The position numbers were made by a program, and so were the translations under genes. Of a stretch of DNA of 64,000 bases, positions 22,628 through 31,047 are shown in pieces (the first letter of the stretch is position 1; every line of letters starts with the position of its first letter). The stretch covers positions 34,121 to 98,120 of the forward strand of contig CALQZQ010000005.1 in the NCBI GenBank assembly GCA_943349825.1. The letters run 5' to 3'. Origin of the DNA: Candidatus Peribacteria bacterium (lineage in GTDB: Bacteria > Patescibacteriota > Gracilibacteria > UBA1369 > 2-02-FULL-48-14). Below the pieces are notes generated by a model. That model ran no database searches. It was not told the origin of the DNA and worked only from the letters and a program-made list of their open reading frames with translations.

Positions 22628-23449
22628 ATGAAACAGTCATTGGAAAGTTCGCTAGAGTCGCTGAAGAAACCGGACGTTTCCGCTCCGCTTCATCAATCTG
22701 CTCTCAAGCGCGGTCTCCTTGCTTCAAAGAAGGCAAAGAGTTTATTCATACCTATGAATTTATTTAAGCTTTTACCTGCTGGCGCTGCTGTGGCCCTTGT
22801 TATGGCCATCCTCTTACACGCTCCTTCTGGAACTTCTGTTGATCCTTTTGTGACTCCAACTGCGAGTGCTCAGGAATTGATTATGCAGGTTTCTGAACAA
22901 ATTCAAGCCTTAAGCCCGGAGGAGGTGGCGGCTTTGGAAGAGAGGCTAGGAGTTTCAAGACTTAGTAATACCTTGCAAGAAGCCCAGCAGGCAGAGGATT
23001 TAAACGATCTGCCGCTCGTGGAAGAAACGGTGGTGGCGGTTGATGGCAAGGACTACTGTATTGTGATGATGGATAAGCTTCAGGCATTTGCCAGTGATCA
23101 GCCTAATTGTATATCGGATTTTGAGGGGCAACGATCCGTTATTTTCACCAGTTCAGATGGATCTATTGTTATTATGCTCGTGGATGAGGATTTGTTTCCG
23201 AGTCAAATCTATTCCTTTCATTTAAATGGTGATGCAACTATGACCTTTATGCTGAGTGGAATGATCGGTTACTCTTCTGAGGAGGCTTTACATTTTGCTA
23301 CCATTAATCTTGAACGTGACCTGAGCCTTGAGGAAAATAGAGGCCGTCTTCTTCAGGAACTGCCTTCTATGTTTGAACAAGGTATCGTGATTCCCGACCA
23401 TGAATATATATTGGACGAAGGAATGATTGGGGGAGGAACTGAAGAATAA
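22628..23449 (+). CDS. Membrane protein, putative anti-sigma partner of ECF 2
   Basis: A 273-aa single-pass protein built like the one at 21322: a short cytoplasmic part with LHQSALKRGLLASKKAKS, a membrane helix near 45-65 (LLPAGAAVALVMAILL) and an external domain of about 200 residues. The external part starts with a helical stretch (SEQIQALSPEEVAALEERLG) and continues as a beta-rich region with a single pair of cysteines (YCIVMM, QPNCIS). Its place after the sigma gene and the shared cytoplasmic motif make an anti-sigma role likely. Confidence 0.65.
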   Translation: MKQSLESSLESLKKPDVSAPLHQSALKRGLLASKKAKSLFIPMNLFKLLPAGAAVALVMAILLHAPSGTSVDPFVTPTASAQELIMQVSEQIQALSPEEVAALEERLGVSRLSNTLQEAQQAEDLNDLPLVEETVVAVDGKDYCIVMMDKLQAFASDQPNCISDFEGQRSVIFTSSDGSIVIMLVDEDLFPSQIYSFHLNGDATMTFMLSGMIGYSSEEALHFATINLERDLSLEENRGRLLQELPSMFEQGIVIPDHEYILDEGMIGGGTEE

Positions 23450-23452
23450 ATC

Positions 23453-23506
23453 TTGACTAAAGTTCGGTCTCCGCTAAGATTAGCACTGCTCAATTGCAAG
23501 TGCTAA
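23453..23506 (+). promoter_or_regulatory. groESL promoter with CIRCE operator
   Basis: TTGACT-N16-TAAGAT (23453-23480) is followed by an inverted repeat TTAGCACTG-N9-AAGTGCTAA (23480-23506). This is the CIRCE operator of the HrcA repressor with one imperfect pair and the exact nine-base spacer. The groES ATG is 20 nt downstream. Heat-shock control by HrcA is expected; hrcA itself is not in the window. Confidence 0.92.
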
Positions 23507-23525
23507 TTTTAGTAACCCAAACCTT

Positions 23526-23798
23526 ATGAAACTTCAACCGCTGGCCGGCTATGTGGTGGTACGCCGCATGGAAGAGCCTTCTAAAACTGCTTCAGGTATT
23601 ATTTTAACTGATTCGGCTAAGGAGAAGCCGCAACGAGGAACGGTGGTGGCAGTAGGTGCGGGTAAGGAAGGGAAGAGTGCGCAAGTGATGGAAGGGCAAA
23701 CGGTGCTGTTTAAAAAATACGGACCCACGGAAGTGGAAGTAGATGGGGAAGAGCTGTTGCTTTTGGAAGAAGACGACATTTTGGCGATTATTCAATAA
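23526..23798 (+). CDS. groES: Co-chaperonin GroES
   Basis: The 90-aa lid of the GroEL folding chamber. It begins [25 protein letters not shown], has the mobile loop at about 17-32 ([20 protein letters not shown]) and ends [18 protein letters not shown], matching the family throughout. The length is normal. It is 13 nt upstream of groEL and 20 nt downstream of a CIRCE operator, so the pair forms a classic heat-shock operon. Confidence 0.97.
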   Translation: MKLQPLAGYVVVRRMEEPSKTASGIILTDSAKEKPQRGTVVAVGAGKEGKSAQVMEGQTVLFKKYGPTEVEVDGEELLLLEEDDILAIIQ

Positions 23799-23811
23799 TT
23801 CTTTAAATTTT

Positions 23812-25440
23812 ATGGCAAAAAATATTACTTTCGATGACTTGGCTCGACAGAAAATTCTGTCCGGAGCTCAACAATTGGCTGCGGTGGTGAGGCTCACCAT
23901 GGGGCCCAAGGGTCGCAATGTGCTTTTGGAAAAGAAATATGGAGGTTCGCTCATCACCAACGATGGAGTGACCATCGCGAAGGAAATCGACTTGAAGGAC
24001 CCCGAAGAAAATATGGGAGCTCAGCTCGTGAAGGAAGTCGCGACTCGCACTAACGACGTGGCCGGAGACGGAACCACGACGGCAACGGTGCTCGCGGCGG
24101 CTTTGCTAGAAGAAGGCATTCGCAATGTGGTGGCCGGAGCGAATCCGGTGCTGCTGAAGCACGGAATGGATAAGGCGCTCGCCAAGGTGGTGGAGAAGCT
24201 ACTCGCCATGTCCAAACCTGTAAAAACAAAGAAAGAAATCGCGCAAGTGGCGACCATTTCCGCTCAAGACGCCGAAGTGGGTGAGGTGATTGCCGAGCTC
24301 ATGGACAAGGTGGGCCACGACGGCGCCATCACGGTGGAGGAAACCAAGCACGGGTTTGGAATCTCCATGAAAGTGGTGGAAGGAATGCAATTCGACAACG
24401 GTTACATCACGCCTTACATGGTCACGGACACGGCGCGCATGGAAGCGGTGTACGAAGATGTGCCCTTGCTGATCACGGACAAAAAAATCAGCAGTTTTAA
24501 AGAGTTGCTTCCACTTTTGGAGGCACTGGTTCAATCCGGCAAAAAAGAACTTGTGATCCTCGCCGAAGATGTGGAAGGAGACGCGCTCTCCAACTTCATT
24601 GTGAACAAGCTGCGTGGTGGGCTTTCCGTGCTGGCCATCAAGGCGCCTGGATTTGGGGAACGCCGCAAGGAAATGCTGAAGGACATTGCGGGGCTCACGG
24701 GGGGAACCGTGGTTTCTGAAGAAATTGGCATGAAACTCGAGACTACCACTGTGGAACATTTGGGGCGTGCCGGCAAAGTGCTCGCGACCAAGGACATGAC
24801 CATGATTGTGGATGGAAAGGGGAAGGCCTCTGCCATTGACGCTCGTGTGGCGGAAATCAAAGCGGGGATGGAACACAGCAAGTCTGATTTTGATAAAGAA
24901 AAAATGATGGAACGCGTGGCCAAACTCTCCGGTGGAGTCGGAGTGATTGAAGTGGGCGCCGCGACGGAAATTGAAATGAAGGAGCGTAAAACTCGCATCG
25001 AAGATGCACTCAATGCCACCAAGGCGGCGGTGAAGGAAGGAATTGTGGCTGGAGGAGGCAGCGCTTTGCTGCATGCGGCGAAAGTCCTGGAAGGTTTCCG
25101 TGGCAGCAATGCCGACGAAGCGATTGGTGCGAAGCTGGTGATGAGCGTTCTTTCCATGCCCACTCGCCAGATTGCCGAGAACGCTGGCAAGCACGGGGAA
25201 GTGATCGTGACGGAGATCCTTAAAAACTCGAGTGAATCGTTCGGTTACGACGCTTTGAAGGACGAATTCGTGGACATGTTTGAAGCGGGAATCGTGGACC
25301 CCACCATGGTGACTCGCAGCGCGCTGGAAAATGCGGTGTCTGTGGCCGGAACGGTTTTGACCACCGGCGCCGTAGTGACCGATATTCCTGAAGAAAAATC
25401 AGCGGGCGGCGGTATGCCCGATATGGGCGGGATGATGTAA
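23812..25440 (+). CDS. groEL: Chaperonin GroEL
   Basis: ATP-driven double-ring chaperonin, 542 aa. It starts [13 protein letters not shown] and carries the ATP-binding loop [14 protein letters not shown], the catalytic [11 protein letters not shown] segment and the C-terminal [10 protein letters not shown] tail typical of group I chaperonins. ATG 23812 is chosen because it gives the conserved N-terminus; longer frames upstream read into groES. An intrinsic terminator follows. The family needs GroES, which is encoded immediately upstream. Confidence 0.98.
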   Translation: MAKNITFDDLARQKILSGAQQLAAVVRLTMGPKGRNVLLEKKYGGSLITNDGVTIAKEIDLKDPEENMGAQLVKEVATRTNDVAGDGTTTATVLAAALLEEGIRNVVAGANPVLLKHGMDKALAKVVEKLLAMSKPVKTKKEIAQVATISAQDAEVGEVIAELMDKVGHDGAITVEETKHGFGISMKVVEGMQFDNGYITPYMVTDTARMEAVYEDVPLLITDKKISSFKELLPLLEALVQSGKKELVILAEDVEGDALSNFIVNKLRGGLSVLAIKAPGFGERRKEMLKDIAGLTGGTVVSEEIGMKLETTTVEHLGRAGKVLATKDMTMIVDGKGKASAIDARVAEIKAGMEHSKSDFDKEKMMERVAKLSGGVGVIEVGAATEIEMKERKTRIEDALNATKAAVKEGIVAGGGSALLHAAKVLEGFRGSNADEAIGAKLVMSVLSMPTRQIAENAGKHGEVIVTEILKNSSESFGYDALKDEFVDMFEAGIVDPTMVTRSALENAVSVAGTVLTTGAVVTDIPEEKSAGGGMPDMGGMM

Positions 25441-25462
25441 AGTTATTGCAAACGTGTAGCTG

Positions 25463-25488
25463 AAAAACCCTCCCTAGGGAGGATTTTT
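25463..25488 (+). terminator. Intrinsic terminator of groESL
   Basis: A CCTCC-CTAG-GGAGG hairpin flanked by an A run on the left and TTTTT on the right lies 22 nt after the groEL stop. The symmetrical flanks mean it could work in both directions. Confidence 0.85.
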
Positions 25489-25598
25489 CTTTAGTGTCGT
25501 CGGAACTCCGACAGCGTTATTTTTCAGGTTTGTTTCCATGTTCTCAGGTGCAGGTTTTGTAGGTCTTTGCTAGCCTTTAGAAAGCTGATAAAATGCTT

Positions 25599-25835
25599 AT
25601 GAAACTGCTTTTTACGAAGCATGCGCTGGAGAGAATGGATGAGCGTGGTATCGCTCATTCGGAAGTCCGGGATGCATTGCACTTTCCACTCAAGGTCAAT
25701 CGACAAAATGATCTGTATGTGGCTAAACGAATTCGTGCAAATGGCCATCTCCTGATTGTGGTTCATCTCGTCCAAGAAGGGTTCGTTCGCGTCATTACTG
25801 TAATTGATACTTCCAAAGTTTCTAAATATCTCTGA
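25599..25835 (+). CDS. DUF4258 family small protein, possible toxin
   Basis: A 78-aa protein beginning MKLLFTKHALERMDERGI, the hallmark of DUF4258 (FTxHAxxRMxERGI), and continuing with a beta-rich core that resembles small RelE/BrnT-like folds. The family often occurs next to small partner genes, and a toxin role has been suggested but not shown here. An in-frame ATG at 25593 is possible. A promoter-like TTGCTA-N16-TAAAAT (25567-25594) ends just before it. The DUF2283 gene follows after one base, so the two are translated together. Confidence 0.7.
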   Translation: MKLLFTKHALERMDERGIAHSEVRDALHFPLKVNRQNDLYVAKRIRANGHLLIVVHLVQEGFVRVITVIDTSKVSKYL

Positions 25836-25836
25836 T

Positions 25837-26025
25837 ATGCCCTCCATCTCCTACGATCCCGAAGTCAACATCTTGAGTATTCGTCTCAAGCGTGTGAAGA
25901 GTGTTGATAGTGAGCTCAAAGGCAATGTGGTGCTTGATTACGACGCCAAGGGCCAACTCACGAATATTGATGTGATGAATGTGAACTTGGAAGACGTGGC
26001 AGATTTAGCCTCAGTTAAAAAGTAG
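25837..26025 (+). CDS. DUF2283 family small protein, partner of the DUF4258 gene
   Basis: A 62-aa protein with the DUF2283 pattern: ISYDPEVNILSIRL, then VVLDYDAKGQLTNIDVMN and a short acidic tail. DUF2283 and DUF4258 genes commonly sit side by side, which has led to the view that they form toxin-antitoxin-like pairs. ATG 25837 is one base after the stop of the DUF4258 gene. The protein has no membrane segment. Function is unknown. Confidence 0.75.
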   Translation: MPSISYDPEVNILSIRLKRVKSVDSELKGNVVLDYDAKGQLTNIDVMNVNLEDVADLASVKK

Positions 26026-26056
26026 GTTGGCCTCAGTAAGCCATTAAATCGATCAA

Positions 26057-26078
26057 AAAGTCTGTGCGCACAGACTTT
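26057..26078. promoter_or_regulatory. Perfect 22-bp palindrome
   Basis: An 11-bp arm (AAAGTCTGTGC) is followed at once by its exact reverse complement. It lies 32 nt after the DUF2283 stop and 23 nt before the -35 of the next promoter. It could be an operator for a dimeric regulator or a hairpin with a four-base loop; no clear U-tract follows. Confidence 0.6.
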
Positions 26079-26100
26079 GCGCTTGCATCTGTTCAGCCGC

Positions 26101-26129
26101 TTGTAAAAAAGCCCTTTTTTTGCTATACT
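26101..26129 (+). promoter_or_regulatory. Promoter of the 26152-29311 gene cluster
   Basis: TTGTAA-N17-TATACT with ideal spacing lies 22 nt before the ATG at 26152. It is the likely start of the transcript that runs through pilT and the cyclic-nucleotide-binding gene, since the genes are separated by 2, 9 and -4 nt. Confidence 0.7.
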
Positions 26130-26151
26130 TATAAGATTTAAAAACAAAAAA

Positions 26152-26442
26152 ATGTCTTTCGATCGCGCCCAACAAGTCAAAGCGCTGGCTCTCCGTGTGG
26201 CTCTCAGCCCGTCTTTTCAGCACTTCTACAACAGCAAAGCTGCTCCTGAAGTGTGGGAGAAATTGGTGGCTACTTGGGACGATGACACAGTGCACACGAT
26301 GGGCCTGATTTTGGACGAAGAAGATTCTATGCGCAAAGAAGTGATCACTAGCACTTTGAGAAAAAAGAAAGTCAATCAGACCAAATTGCTACAGAGAATT
26401 GAACAATTGCGCATGAAAGCACATGAATCTAATCAAAACTGA
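26152..26442 (+). CDS. Hypothetical protein (96 aa), first gene of the pilT cluster
   Basis: I do not recognise this family. The 96-aa protein is soluble, mostly helical by composition, and ends in a charged stretch (LRKKKVNQTKLLQRIEQLRMKAHES). It has a well-placed promoter and is followed after 2 nt by the 326-aa gene, then pilT and a cyclic-nucleotide-binding protein. The order suggests an accessory role in twitching motility or its control, which is inference only. Confidence 0.7.
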   Translation: MSFDRAQQVKALALRVALSPSFQHFYNSKAAPEVWEKLVATWDDDTVHTMGLILDEEDSMRKEVITSTLRKKKVNQTKLLQRIEQLRMKAHESNQN

Positions 26443-26444
26443 CC

Positions 26445-27425
26445 ATGGTTGTTGAGATCACTCCTCCAGTACCAACGCCAGAAGTGCCACCGGTAGCTCC
26501 AGCGGCGCCTACTACTACGCCGCCTTTAGAGGAACTGGATTTTAACTCTTTAGCGAAAAAAGCTGGCCTCGGTTGGCTGTATGACACTTTTGGTGGGGAC
26601 GATACGCTGCTTGCCTATATACAAAACCATCCGGGAGATTTGGAGACTACCATGCGTATGTTTGGTACAGAAGAATCCAGCATAGATACGGCAGAGGAAC
26701 TCAAGCTTTTTGATATAACCCGCAAAATGGGGCTTTTAATCATTGCTCAATTTAAATCATTTGGGCAGAAACCATCAAATTCGGCGGAGACTGTTGGCGC
26801 GGATACTACACTTTTGGAGCAACTCAAAGACAAGGGAAAAACTCTGACTTTCCCTGATTTTAAAAGCTTTTGGACGACTAAAGGTGGTTTGGAAGCCCCT
26901 TTGTTTTTGGACAGCCTGCCTCACGCCATTTGGAGGGGGGAGCCGCATTTTGATTGGCCAAAACTCGAGACTTTTTTGGGTGCAAACAAAGGCCCTGAGG
27001 CGCTTAAACTGTGGCCCGAAATGCTTCCTCCTGCAGGTTCTCGTGTGGTGATGGATCAAACTCCAGAAGCTTTGAAGGCGATTGTGGATGCTCCTGCCCA
27101 TGCGACTCTGCTCGAACCTATGGGCCTCAAACTGGTTTTGGTGGCGCCCGGAACTGTTCCTGCCGCGCCAAAAGAGAATGAAATTCAAATCGTGGGACTG
27201 CAAGATGTTGAACCCATGACCGTGGACGCTGCGAAAGCGGCGATGCCTCTCTGGGACGAAGCTACGGTGCCCACTCAATTTGAAGGTGCTCCCAAGACTT
27301 TGGCCACCATTCAAGCTTTGAAAGAAAAGGAACCTTATAGTACCCCCGAGGATATTTGCAAGAAGGTGGGTCTTACGACTCCCGATCAGCCTTTCCTCGA
27401 TTTCTTAAAAACCGTTCACGCCTAA
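26445..27425 (+). CDS. Hypothetical protein with proline-rich N-terminus (326 aa)
   Basis: No family recognised. Residues 1-28 are a Pro, Val, Ala and Thr rich flexible tail (PPVPTPEVPPVAPAAP), followed by a soluble globular region of about 290 residues without membrane segments. The C-terminal 40 residues (PYSTPEDICKKVGLTTPDQPFLDFLKTV) might form a small helical domain. It sits 9 nt before pilT, so a role in type IV pilus function is a reasonable guess. Confidence 0.7.
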   Translation: MVVEITPPVPTPEVPPVAPAAPTTTPPLEELDFNSLAKKAGLGWLYDTFGGDDTLLAYIQNHPGDLETTMRMFGTEESSIDTAEELKLFDITRKMGLLIIAQFKSFGQKPSNSAETVGADTTLLEQLKDKGKTLTFPDFKSFWTTKGGLEAPLFLDSLPHAIWRGEPHFDWPKLETFLGANKGPEALKLWPEMLPPAGSRVVMDQTPEALKAIVDAPAHATLLEPMGLKLVLVAPGTVPAAPKENEIQIVGLQDVEPMTVDAAKAAMPLWDEATVPTQFEGAPKTLATIQALKEKEPYSTPEDICKKVGLTTPDQPFLDFLKTVHA

Positions 27426-27434
27426 CCCCCTTTT

Positions 27435-28496
27435 ATGGACATCAACGTTTATCTCAAGCAAGTCGTCGACAGCAATGCGCCGGACCTTCATCTGAAGGTG
27501 GGGCGAGTGCCGATGGTGCGCTTACCCAACGGTGAGCTCTATGAAATGGAGAATGCGGAGTTGGTGACCGCTCAAGTGATTGAAGAACTGATCAAACAGA
27601 TCTTGAGCGAAGAACATTTTAAGCTTTTTAAAGAAAAACAAGAAGTGGATACCTCTTACGCCGTGATGGGCGTGGGACGTTTTCGTGTGAATGTGTTCTG
27701 GGACACGGAAGGGCCCGCTGTGGCTTTTCGTGCCATTCCGATGGAAATTCCTTCTTTGGAATCGCTCGGCTTGCCGTCGATTTTGAAGGAGTTCACGCAA
27801 AAATCCAAAGGACTCTTTGTGGTGACCGGGCCTACGGGTTCCGGTAAATCCACGACTTTGGCCGCGATGGTGAACGAAATCAACCGCACTCGACGTGTGC
27901 ATATTATTACCATTGAAGATCCGATTGAGTTTGTGCACGCCAGCAAATTGGCGCTGATGACTCAACGTGAAGTGGGAACGCACACCATGTCTTTCCCCAA
28001 CGCTATTCGTGCGGCGCTTCGTGAAGATCCGAATGTGATTCTGGTCGGAGAAATGCGCGATTTGGAAACGATTTCGGCCGCCATCACTTTGGCGGAAACG
28101 GGTCACTTGGTGTTGGCGACTCTGCACACGCAGGACGCGGCCCAGACCATCGACCGTATGATCGATATTTTTCCTCCGAACCAGCAAAGCCAGGTTCGAG
28201 CTCAGCTCTCTACTACGCTGATCGGGGTGATGGCGCAACGCCTCATTCCTCGTGCCGACAACAACGGCCGTGTGCTCGCCGTGGAAATCCTGGTGCGCAA
28301 CGACGCGATCACCAACTGTATTAAAGAAGGAAACACCCATCAGATCTACTCCATGATGCAGATCGGTAAGGCCGACGGCATGGTGACACTGGATTCCTCG
28401 CTGGCAGAACTTTACAAGCAAGGCTTCATCACCGAAAACGACATGCTGCTTCGTGCTCACGACCCTGAACTCATCGCTAACTTGATTCAAGGATGA
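27435..28496 (+). CDS. pilT: Type IV pilus retraction ATPase PilT
   Basis: Hexameric ATPase that powers pilus retraction and twitching. The 353-aa protein shows Walker A GPTGSGKST (132-140), the Asp box ITIEDPIEFVH, Walker B NVILVGEMRDLETI and the His box GHLVLATLHTQDA, with the PilT-specific AIRAALREDPNVI and QRLIPRADNNGR regions. The length is normal. It overlaps the following cyclic-nucleotide-binding gene by 4 nt (ATGA). Other pilus genes are not in this window, so the rest of the machinery must be elsewhere. Confidence 0.96.
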   Translation: MDINVYLKQVVDSNAPDLHLKVGRVPMVRLPNGELYEMENAELVTAQVIEELIKQILSEEHFKLFKEKQEVDTSYAVMGVGRFRVNVFWDTEGPAVAFRAIPMEIPSLESLGLPSILKEFTQKSKGLFVVTGPTGSGKSTTLAAMVNEINRTRRVHIITIEDPIEFVHASKLALMTQREVGTHTMSFPNAIRAALREDPNVILVGEMRDLETISAAITLAETGHLVLATLHTQDAAQTIDRMIDIFPPNQQSQVRAQLSTTLIGVMAQRLIPRADNNGRVLAVEILVRNDAITNCIKEGNTHQIYSMMQIGKADGMVTLDSSLAELYKQGFITENDMLLRAHDPELIANLIQG

Positions 28497-29311
28497 ACGT
28501 CAACCGTCTCTTCATCAATCTGGCCGACCCCGTGCTCTTCCAAAGTTTTGGAGGAGAAGAAGCGTGGACGAAAGTGTCTGCACCCACCGGGGCGAAAGTT
28601 TTTGTGGAGGACGAACACAGCCAGGATTTTTACTATATTTTCTCGGGCAGTGTGAGTGTGGAGAAATCCCTCAAGGATGAATCTAAGACGCAAAAACACA
28701 TCGCCACTTTGGGTGAAGGGGATTTTTTTGGGGAAGGAGCTTTGCTTTCTGATAAAACTAGAGCAGCGACGGTAACGGCTCTCACCGATACCGTGCTTCT
28801 TAAGCTTTCTCAGAAAAATTTCGAGTCGCTGGTGGTGAAAGACCCTCAGGCGGCGGTCGGAATCATTTTAGGCATTGTGAAAGTGCTCAATGCGAGGCTT
28901 CAAGACACTAATGAACGTCTGGTCGTGCTGCATCACGTGGCTCAATTGGTGCGCGAGCATCAAGGGGATCACGCGGCCGTCCTTCAGTCTATTTTTAAAG
29001 AACTGGAGGGCGTCACGCATCACGGCATGTTGGCTCTGTTTGGAGGGGACGGAGTGGTCCAACTCCAAACAGATGCCACAGACCCTGGTTTTCTCGATTC
29101 GCTGATGCAAGGCTTGCCCACAGTGGCGCCTGCCCTCGCGAAACCGGATGCACCGGAATCCCTAGTGGATGGCAATCGCCTCTACGTAGGAGTGCGTAAT
29201 ATTCAAGGCCAAGTCGTCGCGACTTTGGGCGCACAAACCTGTGCCGGCTGCCAAGAACAAGACGCGCATTTACTGCTCACGATCGCTGAGCAAATGGGGC
29301 ATTTGATTTAG
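28493..29311 (+). CDS. Cyclic-nucleotide-binding domain protein coupled to pilT
   Basis: A 272-aa soluble protein. Residues about 20-130 form a cNMP-binding beta barrel, with the phosphate-binding cassette FFGEGALLSDKTRAATVTA (glycine, glutamate and arginine in place). After a helix comes a second domain of about 120 residues, possibly GAF-like, that ends with a CAGC pair. There is no DNA-binding helix-turn-helix, so it is not a Crp-type regulator. The 4-nt overlap with pilT suggests that it modulates retraction in response to a nucleotide signal. Confidence 0.82.
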   Translation: MNVNRLFINLADPVLFQSFGGEEAWTKVSAPTGAKVFVEDEHSQDFYYIFSGSVSVEKSLKDESKTQKHIATLGEGDFFGEGALLSDKTRAATVTALTDTVLLKLSQKNFESLVVKDPQAAVGIILGIVKVLNARLQDTNERLVVLHHVAQLVREHQGDHAAVLQSIFKELEGVTHHGMLALFGGDGVVQLQTDATDPGFLDSLMQGLPTVAPALAKPDAPESLVDGNRLYVGVRNIQGQVVATLGAQTCAGCQEQDAHLLLTIAEQMGHLI

Positions 29312-29353
29312 GTATAACGCGGCGCGTCACTTCTGAGCACTTTCTTTATCTGC

Positions 29354-29377
29354 AAAAGTCTCCCCGTGGGGAGTTTT
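29354..29377. terminator. Bidirectional terminator between convergent genes
   Basis: A CTCCCC/GGGGAG stem flanked by AAAA on the left and TTTT on the right lies in the 102-bp gap between the plus-strand pilT cluster and the minus-strand acetyltransferase. It can serve both strands. Confidence 0.75.
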
Positions 29378-29413
29378 ACAGGTTGAGTTTTGATCATTTC
29401 CTGACGTGCCCCG

Positions 29414-29932
29414 TTATGTCAGTTCCAGCACATAAGTGTCCCGCCATTTGCCTCGAACTTCTTTGTCCTTGTCGATGCGCTGCACAATGCTGAGGCCCAA
29501 TTTTTCTAGTACGTGGCGCGATTTTTCATTTTCAACATCACAGGTGGCGCGGAAATGCACGATCCCTAATTCCTGTTTTGCCCAAGTCATGAGGCCTTGG
29601 GCTGCTTCAGTGGCATAGCCATTGCCCCAATGGTTTTTATCAAAACAGTAGCCAAAAGTGCCGATGCCGTTTTCAAGGGTGATTCCTGTGCCGCCAATCA
29701 AAGTGCCGGTTTCTTTAAGAGTCACGGCGACTTCGAATACTTTTCTATCTTTTTCTTTTTGATGTTTTAGTTCCTTTTCAAGAAACTCGCGAGTTGCTGT
29801 TTCCGTGTTGGGGCCCCAGTCCATGAATTCCACTACCTCTGGGTCGCTTCCGTAGGAATGTACTGTTTCAAAGTCGGAAGTTGTGAACTCGCGGAGGAGG
29901 AGTCTTTTGGTTTCGATGGGCTGTATTTTCAT
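29414..29932 (-). CDS. GNAT-family N-acetyltransferase (RimJ/RimL type)
   Basis: A 172-aa acetyl-CoA-dependent transferase. It starts with the RimJ/L pattern IETKRLLLREFTTSDFE, has ETGTLIGGTGI and FGYCFDKNHWGNGYATEAAQGLM as the acetyl-CoA-binding region, and NEKSRHVLEKLGL near the end. Targets may be ribosomal protein N-termini or small amines; sequence cannot decide. It stands alone, 29 nt from the divergent gene at 29962. Confidence 0.9.
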   Translation of the reverse strand: MKIQPIETKRLLLREFTTSDFETVHSYGSDPEVVEFMDWGPNTETATREFLEKELKHQKEKDRKVFEVAVTLKETGTLIGGTGITLENGIGTFGYCFDKNHWGNGYATEAAQGLMTWAKQELGIVHFRATCDVENEKSRHVLEKLGLSIVQRIDKDKEVRGKWRDTYVLELT

Positions 29933-29961
29933 GCCTTGAGTTTAGCACGAGATGCCGTAGA

Positions 29962-30318
29962 ATGATCACAGTTCATTTTCCACCACGCATGGATGATATG
30001 TTTATTCCCGATGAGGCCGATGGCGAAGAGCACGAGGCTTTGTTTGAGAAAAAAGAGATCGAGCCCGAGAATGACCAAGCGGTCTTACAGGCTTCCGGTT
30101 TCATTCAAATCACGTTTGATCGTTTTGTGACCTTGGTGGCCAACCACAGCTTTTTGGAAGTGGTGGAGAAAAATAAGGATCAGAAGGTCATCATCAGCGC
30201 GAACCTTCTTACAGATTTGGCCAATGCACGACGTTACGCTTCGCACCCCAAGGGAACTTTGGTGGCGGTGGCGGGAGTGGTGATGGGTATTTTACTCGGT
30301 TACTTTTTGTTCACCTGA
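29962..30318 (+). CDS. Tail-anchored hypothetical protein (118 aa)
   Basis: No family recognised. The protein is acidic at the N-terminus, has a central region that could bind a partner, and ends in one hydrophobic helix (GTLVAVAGVVMGILLGYFLFT) that runs to the C-terminus, so it should sit in the membrane with the bulk in the cytoplasm. The start could also be the ATG at 29989. The stop overlaps the pyrH start by one base (TGATG), so it is the first gene of the pyrH-frr-rseP operon. Confidence 0.65.
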   Translation: MITVHFPPRMDDMFIPDEADGEEHEALFEKKEIEPENDQAVLQASGFIQITFDRFVTLVANHSFLEVVEKNKDQKVIISANLLTDLANARRYASHPKGTLVAVAGVVMGILLGYFLFT

Positions 30319-31034
30319 TGGCTTATAAACGAATCATGCTCAAGTTGTCTGGTGAGGTTTTGGCGTCGGAGGACGGCTGGGGTGTGAATGCTCAGGCTCT
30401 GCAACAAGTAGTGGAACAGCTCAAAGAGCTGGTGAAAAAGGGCGTGCAAGTGGCAGTGGTGGTGGGCGGCGGAAATTTTTGGCGCTACCGAGACAACACG
30501 GCTCTTTCTAGTGCGAAACTGCTCTCACGAAGTGTTTCCGACACCGTGGGAATGATGGCGACGGTGATGAACGCGCGCGTGCTGGCGGAGGCTCTCAATC
30601 AAAAAGGAGTGAAAGCTTTTGCTTTGGCGGCTCATGGAGAAGGTTATTTTGCGTTGAATTATTCTCCCGAACTTGGAAAAAAATTGTTGGCCGAAAAAAC
30701 TGTGGTGATCTGTGCTGGTGGTACGGGGAACCCTTACTTTACGACCGATACGGCAGCGGCCCTGCGAGCACTCGAACTCGAATGCCAAGTGCTGCTCAAG
30801 GGCACCAAAGTGGAAGGAGTTTACGATTCGGATCCGAATAAAAATAAGAAGGCAAAAATGTTTCCGACTATTTCTTACGATGAAGTGTTGCGTCGCGAAC
30901 TTCAAGTGATGGACTTGACCTCCATCGTGCTTTGCAAGGAAAATAAGCTCCCGGTTCGTGTGTTCAACGGCCGCCAGAAGGGCAATTTGCTCAAAGTGGT
31001 GTCGGGGAAGAAACTGGGTACCCTCATTCAATAA
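30318..31034 (+). CDS. pyrH: Uridylate kinase
   Basis: Phosphorylates UMP to UDP in pyrimidine nucleotide synthesis; hexameric, in the amino-acid-kinase fold. The 238-aa protein has YKRIMLKLSGEVLAS at the start, VVVGGGNFWR, DTVGMMATVMNARVL and the C-terminal VFNGRQKGNL, all family landmarks. The length is normal. It is followed after 13 nt by frr, the usual bacterial order, and then by rseP. Confidence 0.97.
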   Translation: MAYKRIMLKLSGEVLASEDGWGVNAQALQQVVEQLKELVKKGVQVAVVVGGGNFWRYRDNTALSSAKLLSRSVSDTVGMMATVMNARVLAEALNQKGVKAFALAAHGEGYFALNYSPELGKKLLAEKTVVICAGGTGNPYFTTDTAAALRALELECQVLLKGTKVEGVYDSDPNKNKKAKMFPTISYDEVLRRELQVMDLTSIVLCKENKLPVRVFNGRQKGNLLKVVSGKKLGTLIQ

Positions 31035-31047
31035 TTTTTTCATTTTT

